Assembly: GCA_020633655.1 (NCBI GenBank)
Contig: JACKDF010000002.1
Location: 186,001-250,000 of the forward strand
Length of the DNA stretch: 64,000 bases
DNA from: Deferribacteres bacterium
Lineage (GTDB): Bacteria; Zhuqueibacterota; Zhuqueibacteria; Zhuqueibacterales; Geothermadaptataceae
Direction of reading: 5' to 3'
Shown here: piece after piece, positions 46,560 through 55,643 of the stretch
Layout of the letters: each line of letters starts with the position of its first letter
Position numbering within the stretch: the stretch's first letter is position 1
Program-made: the position numbers and the translations under genes
The notes under the pieces: generated by a model
Databases searched by the model: none
Told to the model about the DNA's origin: nothing
What the model saw: only the letters and a program-made list of their open reading frames with translations

Positions 46560-48377
46560 TTATAACCCCGCTTTCTGGTTTTTGTCTGTTTTTTTAAGGG
46601 ATGCTTTTAGATTGATCAGGAACTCACCATAGCCGTTTTCCGGGACGAAGGGACAGCCCTGCCAATGTGCATCTGGTGGTAATGTAGCTTTAATATTTTC
46701 CGGCAACGGTAAACCAGCAAGCTGGATTTTTTCGAGCTTTTTCATATTTACGTTTTCCAGCAGGAAAACAGAACCGGCTTCGGTGAGTACATAAGGGTAG
46801 TATTGTTGTCTTGTTTGACGCACGCGAAAGCGTTTTGCCTGAAATCCACCGATCATTTTCTGGCGTGCAAAGAAGTTTGAAAGTGTGACGTCAGCGCCAA
46901 TAATTTCCTGAAAATATTTTTGGTAGATATCATGCATATCCGCTGTTCGATTCGTGCCCGCATACAGACGGGCATCGAATAGCAACGCATCTGTTTGCAG
47001 GGTTAAGGTGCACATGTTTGTGGTTTGAATTTCTTGCGTCTTTGAATAAAGTGGAGCTTTTGTGCAAATGTCCACCTTAAAAGTGGCATCGCGTTTTCCC
47101 AGAAAAGTCCAGCCACTTTGGGTTGCTTTAATGAACTCAGCAAAAAGAGCTTTTTGATCTTTTTCATCTTGTAACTGCGGGAAAACAATGCCTGCAGTCC
47201 ATTTCACCGGGTTGGTTGTATCATCGAACGGGGCGAGGTATTGAAAAGTATACAGGGCTTCATCTTCGGCGCTGCGGGAGGTGCTGTCGATCGCAGTGCG
47301 GGTTTTGTTTACCGTCTGACATGAAGTCCATCCATAGTATCCTTTTAGTTTCCTGCCACCTTTCCAATCGACACAAAACCGTGGCGCACTGGCAAGCGCT
47401 GCCAATTCACTGGAGCTCATTTTAGCTGCATCATAATATTCATTGTCTGCCTTTTCTGTTACTTCAACAATGGAAAAGGGGATGGCAACAGGGCGCTGTG
47501 TGCTTGCTTTATTGATAGGAAACGCGTGGAGAAAGCGAATTCCGGAAAATGTTGCTGCAAGATTCGGGAAAATCTTATTCACGAAACTATTGTTTGTATT
47601 TATGGGTGAATCGGTATTAGCGCCACAAATCTCGTTTAGTGCCCGGGCAAATGCTCCTTTAATAACAGTGCCGGGAATAGTGTGCGCCGTTTCGAGATAG
47701 TTGGTCTTTTTCGCAATACCACCTACGAATAATTCATCAAGGAACTTGAAGTCGAGCGTGAGGAACTGATACCCGGATTTGGCATCGTGTAATACGACTT
47801 CTGAAGAATTGGCGATTTGTGTGACCATGACCCGCCGAATACGGCCATACCCAATTCCTTTAGTGCTGCCGATCGCCGGGATCCAGCGCAATCCCTGCGT
47901 GAGGCGATTTTGCACCGCCATAGCATCATCCACCGATTCGGCATAAAATGAAATTTCTCCCTGCCACCGGGAGGAAGCACCGGGTTTGAGAATAGCTTCA
48001 AAAGCGAGCAAGCTTTTTTCTTTCGCTGTTCCGGTTAATGGATCAATAGCGGTTCGGCTGGATTTTTCTGAAATTTTGGTCGTGGTTGATCCGAGCTGAT
48101 AGAATGGGCTAAATCGAAGTATACCTTTTTGCTTGTTGTCAGTGGGTTCATAACCTCCCAGTCCAAAATAGGAATCGATTGTGCCCTTGTCCATAGCCAG
48201 TTCCATCATTGCTTCTTTGAGTTTGCCTTTAATCAGGCTACCGTTGATGACTGGGTTATCCTTTGCATCACGACTGAAAATTTGGTCCCACCCACGTGAA
48301 GCGCCACTACCGCCACCAGTTATCATGGGACCCAGAATTTCAAAGTTTACGTTCAAGGTATATAATTTCTTCATCAT
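46560..48377 (-). CDS. Fused double RAMP (Cas7-like plus Csx10/Cas5-like)
   Basis: About 605 residues from ATG 48377, which overlaps the cas10 stop (ATGA); the adjacent ATG 48374 has better spacing to GGGGAGG. The first half (1-205) is Cas7-like: EILGPMITGGG, NPVINGSLIKGKLKEAMMEL and the loop GSTKGIGYGRIRR. The second half starts again with LDFKFLDELFVGG and has TIPGTVIKGAFARAL. It ends with FRVRQTRQQYYPYVLTEAGSVFLLENV, which resembles Csx10/Cas5-type subunits of type III-D. Together the gene appears to join a backbone and the 5'-handle-binding subunit in one chain. Frame and length argue against a sequencing artefact. Confidence 0.75.
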   Translation of the reverse strand: MMKKLYTLNVNFEILGPMITGGGSGASRGWDQIFSRDAKDNPVINGSLIKGKLKEAMMELAMDKGTIDSYFGLGGYEPTDNKQKGILRFSPFYQLGSTTTKISEKSSRTAIDPLTGTAKEKSLLAFEAILKPGASSRWQGEISFYAESVDDAMAVQNRLTQGLRWIPAIGSTKGIGYGRIRRVMVTQIANSSEVVLHDAKSGYQFLTLDFKFLDELFVGGIAKKTNYLETAHTIPGTVIKGAFARALNEICGANTDSPINTNNSFVNKIFPNLAATFSGIRFLHAFPINKASTQRPVAIPFSIVEVTEKADNEYYDAAKMSSSELAALASAPRFCVDWKGGRKLKGYYGWTSCQTVNKTRTAIDSTSRSAEDEALYTFQYLAPFDDTTNPVKWTAGIVFPQLQDEKDQKALFAEFIKATQSGWTFLGKRDATFKVDICTKAPLYSKTQEIQTTNMCTLTLQTDALLFDARLYAGTNRTADMHDIYQKYFQEIIGADVTLSNFFARQKMIGGFQAKRFRVRQTRQQYYPYVLTEAGSVFLLENVNMKKLEKIQLAGLPLPENIKATLPPDAHWQGCPFVPENGYGEFLINLKASLKKTDKNQKAGL

Positions 48378-49843
48378 TCCTCCCCGTAAAATTTTAAGAG
48401 ATCCGAAACCACCATCCATTTCTCCGGTGCATTATTCAGTGAATCCAGAGTAACAATCAATTCTGTAGTTGCAGTATCGCCAAGCAGCTTTTTTAATCTT
48501 TCAAAAAGTCGCTCATATAGCTCTGTTTTTTCAGCATGCAATGCGGTTACGATTGCATGAACTTTGGATGACGGTATAATTTTTAATTGGGAAAGTGAGT
48601 AGAATAGCTCGGGTAAATCTGCTGCAGTAAAACAGAAATTCTCAGCACTGGCAGGGAATTGGTGTTGTTTGATAAAATTTTTAACATCTCCCTTGATGAG
48701 GTCAAATTCGCTGATATGAAAAAATGCGATGCGGTTGTGCTCTGTAGTAATTTCGTCGATTTCTTTGGGGATACCAAATTTGGCAACTTCGTCGCAAAGT
48801 TCATGAGCATATTTTCGGACCTGCAGGATAGGGAGATTGTGCTTGCAAAAAATCACTGCACCGGCATGGGTTAAGTTGACGCCCTCGAACTTGGCTTCAT
48901 TCGAATCGAAAATATCATTCAAAATCTGAACTGTGTTAAACGCCTGCCAGGCAGGTACAATGATTTCGAGTTCATCTCCACCCCAGAGCAGGGTTTCCAG
49001 ACGAATTTCTCCTGATTCATTGTTTGTCCGGAAGGATTTATTGACAGGATTTTGTGCGAATTCCAACAATTTAGCCAGGGCAGGTTTGCGTAAGCCATCC
49101 TGAATTTTGTTCTGATAGTTTTTATATAACGTTGTTGATGTGCATTTTTCATCACGAATTTTGCCAAAACGATTACCATCCATGTAGATAAACGCCATCA
49201 TCCCATCGAGGGTGTTTGTTTTATTTGCCGTAAGTGTTTCAAGGTCAGATGTGACAGGGAGCTTTGTTTCCGGGCCCAGACCAAGTAATTTGGGATAGAT
49301 ATGATTTTTTACACCCACGCCATATTTTTTGCGAAACTCCACAGATGCGCTGGGCTTGTCTCCTTCGAACTTAGGTATTTGTACCGGTTCTTTGGTCGGG
49401 CGGACAAAATCGAAGCTACAATGGTGCTTAGTCTCAACCATTTCGGGGAAGCTGAAGCTCGCTGTCTGCATTTGTTGGATTCGGATCTCGGTTACCATGT
49501 GCTGCATTTGCTGTTTGAACTGCATTTTTTTGTCGATTTCAACAAGGGCAGCGGCAAAAGTTGCATGAAATCCAGTATTTGTATTTAAAAAATCCAATGC
49601 GTCTGATTTGATATCTTTAGCATTCTCTGGTGTGGTGTTTTTGATCTCATACAAGCCAATACTTGCCGCTGAACCGATATCTTCAATTTTTTCCTTAAGT
49701 TTTTCTTTCAAATTGTCAAATAAAGCATCAAAAATTGAGAGCAACATAAAACTGCCACCGCGGATCGTACTGATATCATGCGTATCATAGACAAAATAGT
49801 CCAAATTGATCGCCTCGATTCTTAAATAGTAATCCTTTTTCAC
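48374..49843 (-). CDS. cas10: Cas10-like large subunit without HD domain
   Basis: 489 residues from GTG 49843, which has AGGAG 7 bases upstream. The N terminus goes directly into a palm domain (RIEAINLDYFVYDTHDISTIRGGSFMLLSIF), so the HD DNase domain of most Cas10 proteins is absent. The second palm has AFIYMDGNRFGKI and the cyclase motif WGGDELEIIVPAW, where GGDE replaces the usual GGDD. The residues needed for nucleotide cyclisation look present. The protein should sense target RNA bound by the complex and make a second messenger. It is 18 bases after cas6 and coupled to the next gene. Confidence 0.82.
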   Translation of the reverse strand: MKKDYYLRIEAINLDYFVYDTHDISTIRGGSFMLLSIFDALFDNLKEKLKEKIEDIGSAASIGLYEIKNTTPENAKDIKSDALDFLNTNTGFHATFAAALVEIDKKMQFKQQMQHMVTEIRIQQMQTASFSFPEMVETKHHCSFDFVRPTKEPVQIPKFEGDKPSASVEFRKKYGVGVKNHIYPKLLGLGPETKLPVTSDLETLTANKTNTLDGMMAFIYMDGNRFGKIRDEKCTSTTLYKNYQNKIQDGLRKPALAKLLEFAQNPVNKSFRTNNESGEIRLETLLWGGDELEIIVPAWQAFNTVQILNDIFDSNEAKFEGVNLTHAGAVIFCKHNLPILQVRKYAHELCDEVAKFGIPKEIDEITTEHNRIAFFHISEFDLIKGDVKNFIKQHQFPASAENFCFTAADLPELFYSLSQLKIIPSSKVHAIVTALHAEKTELYERLFERLKKLLGDTATTELIVTLDSLNNAPEKWMVVSDLLKFYGEE

Positions 49844-49861
49844 ATGCAATCTCCTTTCAAT

Positions 49862-50857
49862 TTAATTTGATTCCTTTGTGATAATATGCATCTTCCCATT
49901 TCCAAACACCGTCCCCTTACCAATATGCAGTATTTCTCCCATGTGCAATAAATCTACAAACGGAGCCACTTCACCGGTAAGCTTTAAATCCCCGACGTAA
50001 CCACCCATTTTTAAGGTGGTGTTTTGCCGGTTACTTCTACGGCTCCAGTCCTGCCAATGCAGGTTGTTTGCAATGATTTCCACTTTGTCTGCAGACACTA
50101 AATAGTCATGAAATTCCCAGTTGATGGCTTCATCAGGCGCGTAGAAATGTGCCAGCTCCAATATTCGACGCAGGATTTTGAACACAAGTAGTCGAAAGGT
50201 AAAATCTTGTTTGAACCCGTTATTGAACTGCAGGCGGGCTGGTGTTTGAAAATGCAATGTAAGATTGTTAACTGAGGCGTCTTTGGCCATTGCTGAGCTG
50301 GTCAAGGCTAATTGGGGAGAGGGAATATCTTTGATTTTCCCCTCATGTGCATCGTAAATTTCTATCCAGTTTGTTTTTGATTCACCGTTTTTACAAAAAA
50401 CTTTTTGGAGTTTGAATGGCGATCTGCGGGTGCCGAGTCCCTTTTCTGCCATTTCGGTGACAACAAGAATTATGTAGGGTAAGTACTCGGTGGTGTTGCC
50501 TATCAGCGTGAAATCGAAGGCCAGGTGGTCACCCTTGTTGAATGATTCATTTGTGTCGGTGCAGAGGAAAATGTAGGGCCGGGGAGTAGACGGCAATCCA
50601 CTCAGAAAGGGGGGTGGATTCTCTTTTACGTCGGGTTCAAATACCTGTTTATAGCTGCATTTAGGTTTGAGGATGCAGGTTTCACATTCCTGTTTTGGAC
50701 CAGCAACACAAACCACACGCCGAAAAGAATGGCCAAATGCACCTCTTAGCATCGAGCCTTTGTTCAAACCAAGGTGTGTGTTTTGCAGTGCTACAAGCTG
50801 AAATCGTAACTTGAAATAACTTATCTGTGGCAGATGGTATACCGTCTGGTGCTTCAT
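49862..50857 (-). CDS. cas6: Cas6-family pre-crRNA processing RAMP endoribonuclease
   Basis: 331 residues from ATG 50857, preceded by GGGAG at 6 bases; an in-frame TTG at 50884 would add nine residues. GLNKGSMLRGAFGHSFRRVVCV is the N-terminal RAMP motif, followed by a Cys cluster CETCILKPKCSY (zinc-like) usual in this Cas6 branch (DUF2276/Cas_Cas6). The C-terminal domain ends in the glycine-rich GEILHIGKGTVFGNGKMHII. It should cut repeat RNA to release crRNAs for both arrays. It is the first gene of the effector operon. Confidence 0.88.
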   Translation of the reverse strand: MKHQTVYHLPQISYFKLRFQLVALQNTHLGLNKGSMLRGAFGHSFRRVVCVAGPKQECETCILKPKCSYKQVFEPDVKENPPPFLSGLPSTPRPYIFLCTDTNESFNKGDHLAFDFTLIGNTTEYLPYIILVVTEMAEKGLGTRRSPFKLQKVFCKNGESKTNWIEIYDAHEGKIKDIPSPQLALTSSAMAKDASVNNLTLHFQTPARLQFNNGFKQDFTFRLLVFKILRRILELAHFYAPDEAINWEFHDYLVSADKVEIIANNLHWQDWSRRSNRQNTTLKMGGYVGDLKLTGEVAPFVDLLHMGEILHIGKGTVFGNGKMHIITKESN

Positions 50858-50965
50858 ATGCTTCTCCCACCCAAAAAGAATCAAAGATCAAATAAGTCGC
50901 AGATGCGTAACGAAGAAAGAAATTCGAATTGACGATTTGGAAATGTAATACCCAGTACTAAACAT

Positions 50966-50994
50966 AAATTAAACAGAATATTAAAATAAGTCAA
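50966..50994 (-). promoter_or_regulatory. Candidate promoter of the effector operon
   Basis: On the minus strand TTGACT (50994-50989) and TAATTT (50971-50966) are 17 bases apart, about 110 bases before the cas6 start. The -35 is close to consensus and the -10 is weaker. The region is AT-rich. This is pattern-based only. Confidence 0.35.
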
Positions 50995-51133
50995 TAGATT
51001 CGAATACAGATGACAATATTCTTACAAAAATCAAGGACTTGGTTTACTCTGTGCCTATTTAATCTTGTGATCCAACACATATTACGGCAATTTGTAGATA
51101 TTATGATCACTCCCCCTTAGTCCCTTCGCTGTG

Positions 51134-51312
51134 TTTAAGGAAACATCTGAATTACGAGCCAATTAAATGGAACTTTTAATACGCAAAGCCGCGGCGAAGC
51201 AGAGTTACGCAGAGAAAAATAATTAAAAAACTCTGCGAATCCCTGCGCTTTGCGGCCCCGCTTTTAACTAAGATTTGTTTTTATGGTTGGCCATAAATCA
51301 CGGTATAATTCA
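51134..51312. repeat. Dispersed palindromic repeat, copy 2 (inner part inverted)
   Basis: Same flanks and orientation as 22714-22892, but the inner palindromic segment (about 51180-51262) matches the reverse complement of copy 1 (shared AAGCAGAGTTACGCAGAG and ATTCGCAGAGTTTTT on opposite strands). Non-coding. Confidence 0.75.
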
Positions 51313-51960
51313 TATCGTTGGTTTAAAATAGCCAATCGCTTTAATGTCATTGGGGCTGAGTCAAAACATGATTTAATGGCGGTAACTCGACATTTATTTC
51401 GTAAGTTTAAGCACAAAAATGAGCGACATGAATGTCGTGTTACCTGTTTTGACACGGCCCTAATCTAGTTTGGTACAAAGAACGGATCCCCGATAAAATC
51501 ATTAGGGGATGACAAACACGGGACATTCCCTCTGCAAGTTTGAATAAGTCACTCAAAGAGAGATATAAATAGTTCGTCTTGTTGGAGATTCATAACGCCA
51601 GGCAATCCTTTTATCCCGCAATGCGAATAATTCGGAGGGGTTTATAAAGAATTTACTGGTGTGATCAGTAATTCCTGGTTGCAGAGAAAATTATGTTGTA
51701 CACAGCAAAAACGATTTTACATGCTGTACGGCTTCTTCCAGCTGGTACCAGTTTTATTTGCCCGAGTATGCAATCGTTTATTTCGGATTTTCCCCTTTTT
51801 CAGAGGATTGGTTGTAGGGTTTGGAAGGTCTTTTATATTTTTCGAAGGGAGCTGAGATGGTTTCGGCAGGTTGTATGCTTGCTTCCATGTGTTCATAAAA
51901 CGTGTGATTTACATTAAACGATAAGGGATTGTTTTTGATGCAAATTATGGAACACTATTC
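51313..51960. other. Gene-free stretch between the CRISPR operon and rlmB
   Basis: About 650 bases, AT-rich, with only short overlapping frames on both strands and no ribosome-binding sites. A small hairpin CGACAT-GA-ATGTCG is at about 51423-51436. I see no RNA gene, promoter or mobile element. Confidence 0.4.
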
Positions 51961-52695
51961 CTACATCCCCAACTGTCTCACCCTCTCATAAAAAACCACG
52001 GCCGCTGCCGTTGAAACATTCAACGAATTCACTTTGCCGTGCATTGGAAGCATTGTTAGGAAATCGCATTTTTCTTTGATCAGGCGATGCAAGCCCTGGC
52101 CTTCGCGACCGAGGACGAATCCGGTAGGCATTTTAAAGTCGAGTTCCCAGACATTTTTCGCTCCTTCCATCTCCGCACCGACGAGCCAGAAGCCGGCTTC
52201 TTTCAGTGTATCCATGGCGCGGGCGAGATTCGTAACTTCAACAACCGGCACATGCAGAGCCGCACCGGCACTGGCTTTAATGGTGCCCGGGGAAAGCTTC
52301 GCTGAGCGTCGGTTGGGGATGATCACACCGTGAATGCCAGCGCCATCGGCAACACGCAGGATAGCGCCGAAATTGTGGGGATCCTCAATGCCGTCGAGCA
52401 GCACAACGGCGGGATATTTTTCATTTTTAATACTGGCTAATAATTCTTGTAATGTTGGGGCGGAAACTTCCGGCAGGTATAATAAAATACCCTGGTGGTT
52501 TTCCCCTTCACTCAACCTATGCAAGGTGTTTTTATCGACAACCTTCAGTTGAATTCTTTTCGATTTTGCCAGGTGGACTATTTTGTTTGCAAAGTTTCGG
52601 TCGGCGGAATCCTGTAACAGGATTTTTGTAACGGGCAAGTCGGCTTCGAGGGCTTCAAAGGCAGGGCGTCGACCGATAATTTTTAGTTCTGGCAT
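51961..52695 (-). CDS. rlmB: TrmH/SpoU-family 23S rRNA 2'-O-methyltransferase RlmB
   Basis: 244 residues from ATG 52695 (MPELKIIGRRPAFEALEAD). The N-terminal substrate-binding domain (about 1-75) is followed by the SPOUT knot: motif 1 VVLLDGIEDPHNFGAILRVADGAGIHGVI, motif 2 TGFVLGREGQGLHRLIKEKCD and motif 3 LPMHGKVNSLNVSTAAAVVFYE. RlmB methylates the ribose of G2251 in 23S rRNA. Other TrmH-type enzymes share the motifs, but the N-terminal domain fits RlmB. It stands alone, and a tandem repeat lies just upstream. Confidence 0.9.
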   Translation of the reverse strand: MPELKIIGRRPAFEALEADLPVTKILLQDSADRNFANKIVHLAKSKRIQLKVVDKNTLHRLSEGENHQGILLYLPEVSAPTLQELLASIKNEKYPAVVLLDGIEDPHNFGAILRVADGAGIHGVIIPNRRSAKLSPGTIKASAGAALHVPVVEVTNLARAMDTLKEAGFWLVGAEMEGAKNVWELDFKMPTGFVLGREGQGLHRLIKEKCDFLTMLPMHGKVNSLNVSTAAAVVFYERVRQLGM

Positions 52696-52754
52696 GAGTG
52701 CTCTTTTATTTTTGGGGTGATGGTTGTAAATCCAATACAAACCTTAAAGATAGG

Positions 52755-52905
52755 CAGGGGGTATCCCCTGTCTATCTTGTGGGATATCCCCTGTCTATCT
52801 TGTGGGATATCCCCTGTCTATCTTTTCGGAAATCCTCTGACTATCATGTGGGATATCTCCTGTCTATCTTGTGGGATTTCTCCTTTTCATCTTTTGGGAA
52901 ATTGC
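52755..52905. repeat. Degenerate tandem repeat, 23-bp unit, about six copies
   Basis: Units of the type TATCCCCTGTCTATCTTGTG plus GGA follow each other, the first three almost identical and the later three diverged (AATCCTCTGACTATCATG, TATCTCCTGTCTATCTTG, TTTCTCCTTTTCATCTTT). The block lies about 60-210 bases upstream of the rlmB start, in the space between rlmB and the PTS gene. Confidence 0.8.
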
Positions 52906-52938
52906 CTGACCTGCTTTGTAATCTGTTTTTTAGGCTCA

Positions 52939-53442
52939 TTAATCAAATTGGCGCACGAGGCGCATTATTTCTCCGGGATTTTCTGTCCACATGAATTGGT
53001 CATAAATACCATCAAAATGGAACATGCTGGCAATCTGTTTATAGATCTTCAAATGCAAATCACCAGCTTTTGCAGGGGTGGCAATGATGAAAAAAAGATG
53101 CGACAGGCCACTATCCATGGAATCGAATTCAATACCTTCGACTGAACGGGCAAATCCTATTACAGGCTCACGAATATAGCGCGACCGTACATGCGGCACG
53201 GCAATTCCGTTGACTAAAGCGGTGCTTGCCTGCCGTTCTCTGTTGACGAAATCCGTATGCAATTTTCGGGTGTGCAGGACGATGTTGTCCTTATCCAGCA
53301 AAGCGACAAATTCAGCAAGATATTTTTCTTTTTGCTTTTGTTTCCACTTTTCGAGATTAAGCTCGGGATTGTCGGGTGGTTCTTCCGGTGGAGTCAAATA
53401 CAGGTTGATCCTTTCAACCGACATCAGACGCGTTAAATTCAT
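52939..53442 (-). CDS. PTS EIIA type-2 domain protein (PtsN/fructose-like)
   Basis: 167 residues. The EIIA type-2 motif NRERQASTALVNGIAVPHVRSRYI contains the phospho-accepting His (in AVPHVR). The family passes phosphate to sugar permeases or acts as a regulator (PtsN, nitrogen-related). No EIIB/EIIC genes are nearby, so a regulatory role is more likely. The first 45 residues (TPPEEPPDNPELNLEKWKQKQKEKY) are a charged addition before the usual domain start. Confidence 0.82.
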   Translation of the reverse strand: MNLTRLMSVERINLYLTPPEEPPDNPELNLEKWKQKQKEKYLAEFVALLDKDNIVLHTRKLHTDFVNRERQASTALVNGIAVPHVRSRYIREPVIGFARSVEGIEFDSMDSGLSHLFFIIATPAKAGDLHLKIYKQIASMFHFDGIYDQFMWTENPGEIMRLVRQFD

Positions 53443-53622
53443 TGATCCGTTTCTGGTTTAATTTTTTTTAACCGCTAAAAATGTGAAACACACGAAAAAT
53501 GCCATTGCTTTTTGTGGCAAGCTACTCTATAAAATTAGAGCGATAATTTAATAGAAAGATGGGAAACACCAAATGATTCTTTGACGAATCCTGGAAAGGC
53601 TTCGTTCTTCAGTTCTGAACTA

Positions 53623-53703
53623 AAGTGCCACGCTCTTGTATCCTTGATTCCACTGATAGAACAACTACGTATCAGTTTAATCAAGATAAAGTGCGTGGCA
53701 CTT
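53623..53703. repeat. Nested hairpin between PTS gene and TIGR03545 gene
   Basis: AAGTGCCACGC (53623-53633) pairs with GCGTGGCACTT (53693-53703). Inside, CTTGATT/AATCAAG and CTGATA/TATCAG make a second stem. It follows the stop of the minus-strand TIGR03545 gene at 53709, so it could act as a terminator or RNA-stability structure, although no clean U-run follows. Confidence 0.6.
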
Positions 53704-53708
53704 CGATT

Positions 53709-55643
53709 TTATAGACTGTCCTTTTTCGCTTGAGATTTCTCTTCTTTTGGTTTGGAGAAAAGCCCCTTGAGTTGATCCTTTGCTTGTTTCTCCAGTTTTT
53801 TCTTCTCCTGTTCGGCAGCCTCTTTCGCTTTTGCTGTTTCGCTGGCTATTTTCGCCTCGAGTTCAGCTTTTTTCTCTTCCAGTTTTTTAATTTCAGCATT
53901 CAATTGGTCCTCATAAGTTTGCAAACGTTGTTCAGCATCATGCTTAAAACCGGCAATGGCCACTTCTGCTTTCTGGCGATTTTTTGCAACTTCCTCTCTA
54001 ACACGCGTTTCCAGCTCGTCACGGGTTTTTTGCAGATTTTTATCCAGGATGGCTTTTAGTTGTTTCGAAAGCGCTTCATCGATATTGGAGCGCATCTGCA
54101 ACTTTTGTTGGCCTTGTTTCGATTTAATGATGGCTTCCAGATCGACATCTTTTATGCCGTCCAGTACCTCACGAATCGTACTCGCAATTCGTCCTTCAGC
54201 GGCGGCTGTGTAATTAAATTTTACGGGAGATGCCTGCATTTTGAGATCGAGTTGCATGGCATGGCCGACGAAGAATCCTGTAAAACGGGCATTGCCCTTC
54301 GTCGCAATAATTTCATGGGGTAACTGCGCACGTTCCTGAAGCTTGATTTTCCCAAGTTTGAAATTACTCGCCTGAATCCAAATGGAATCTTTGGCGGTTT
54401 CGGTAACGTGATCGAAGACTGAGCGCAGTTGATAACTATTGCCAGCAGATTTTTCTACCATCAGCTCCGCTTTTGTCGGGTGACCGAATATGGCGGGTTC
54501 GTTTGTCACACCCGTCACGGTGCCGGATAGACTGTATCCTGCCGTGCTATCGTGTCCGGTACCACCACTCAGTTCTATCTCCCGAATTAAAAACTGTGGA
54601 AAATTGTGATGAAAGGGAAAGTGGATATCTTGCCCAGCGAATCGTTCAGGTCCCGGCTCTTTTTCGGAATCGAATAAAATTGAAGCTGCCGGAGCATAAC
54701 GCCGTGCCAGATTGATATAATGCAATACGGATTCCAGTTTTTCCACAAGGGGAGCACCGAACAGCAGCAACCCGATATCGCGTGTGTCCAGCTCCTTTAA
54801 ACGTGCCAGTTTTTTCGCTCGTTCGATATCCGCTTTCAACTGGTTTTGTAAATCGGAATAGGCATCATCGATGGATTTCATGGCTGAGGTCAAATTTGTT
54901 TTTTGATCTTGCAATTCAGCCTTAAGCGCATCGCTGTCTTTTTTAATTGCGTTCACTTGTTGCAGTAATTGTTGTGCCTTGATGAGATCGATGTTTTTAT
55001 CGAACTGAAGTGCTTCAATTTTCTTTTTCAGCTCGTTCAACCTCCTGCCATAATCCTGATTTTTTATGGCATTCGACCAGTAATCTTTGGTGCTGTCGGC
55101 ATCTTTCGCCAACACGTTGTAACCTGCAACGGTAGATAATTTATCGAGATGGATAAGGGAATCAATGTTCAGTTTTTGCCCCAGGCTACTAAAATCCAGA
55201 GCGGGGAGAGAACGAATTTGTTCTGCGGCGGCCTGACGGGTTTCGGCGAAGACGCCAGGTTCTTCTTCTGCTTCTGTTGGCTCATGTGGTAAACTGCCAT
55301 CCGTTTTTCGCGCGGTTCCACTGCGCACATTCTGTAATTTCATTTCATCTATGATGAATCTACCCCAGAAAAGCGGCGTAAACTCCAGTTTGAATGTTGC
55401 TACGCCGGTTTCGATGAGATTCGTCATTGGTTTATTTTTGTTGGCAATTTGCAGCTTTTTCCAGCCGCATTGCAAGTTTAGCAAGCTGAAATTGAAATTG
55501 TCAATTTCCACTTTGGCGTCAAATATCAGTTCGCCGGTTTTTTCCACGGCGCGTTCAAGGTATCTGTCCTGCGTGAAATAATAAACGACACCGCCTAAAA
55601 TAAGTATGACCAACAAGAAGATAAGTGCATTTTTTCTCATCAC
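53709..55643 (-). CDS. TIGR03545-family membrane-anchored coiled-coil protein
   Basis: 644 residues. One N-terminal membrane segment (LIFLLVILILGGVVYYF) is followed by an AsmA/DUF748-like beta stretch (DAKVEIDNFNFSLLNLQCGWKKLQIANK, EMKLQNVRSGTARKTDGSLP). Then come coiled coils (about 200-290), a second beta domain (about 350-480) and a long alanine/lysine/glutamate-rich C-terminal coiled coil. It overlaps the TIGR03546-type gene by 4 bases, and that pairing supports the family call. The function is unknown; AsmA-like proteins act at the cell envelope. Confidence 0.72.
   Translation of the reverse strand: MMRKNALIFLLVILILGGVVYYFTQDRYLERAVEKTGELIFDAKVEIDNFNFSLLNLQCGWKKLQIANKNKPMTNLIETGVATFKLEFTPLFWGRFIIDEMKLQNVRSGTARKTDGSLPHEPTEAEEEPGVFAETRQAAAEQIRSLPALDFSSLGQKLNIDSLIHLDKLSTVAGYNVLAKDADSTKDYWSNAIKNQDYGRRLNELKKKIEALQFDKNIDLIKAQQLLQQVNAIKKDSDALKAELQDQKTNLTSAMKSIDDAYSDLQNQLKADIERAKKLARLKELDTRDIGLLLFGAPLVEKLESVLHYINLARRYAPAASILFDSEKEPGPERFAGQDIHFPFHHNFPQFLIREIELSGGTGHDSTAGYSLSGTVTGVTNEPAIFGHPTKAELMVEKSAGNSYQLRSVFDHVTETAKDSIWIQASNFKLGKIKLQERAQLPHEIIATKGNARFTGFFVGHAMQLDLKMQASPVKFNYTAAAEGRIASTIREVLDGIKDVDLEAIIKSKQGQQKLQMRSNIDEALSKQLKAILDKNLQKTRDELETRVREEVAKNRQKAEVAIAGFKHDAEQRLQTYEDQLNAEIKKLEEKKAELEAKIASETAKAKEAAEQEKKKLEKQAKDQLKGLFSKPKEEKSQAKKDSL

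Noticed and set aside
45903..46565. A 220-residue plus-strand frame inside a RAMP gene
   Set aside because: It is antisense to an operon of coupled RAMP genes, with no ribosome-binding site or recognisable domain.
51283..51468. Short overlapping frames on both strands downstream of the dispersed repeat
   Set aside because: About 60 residues each, no ribosome-binding site, and they begin inside the non-coding repeat element.
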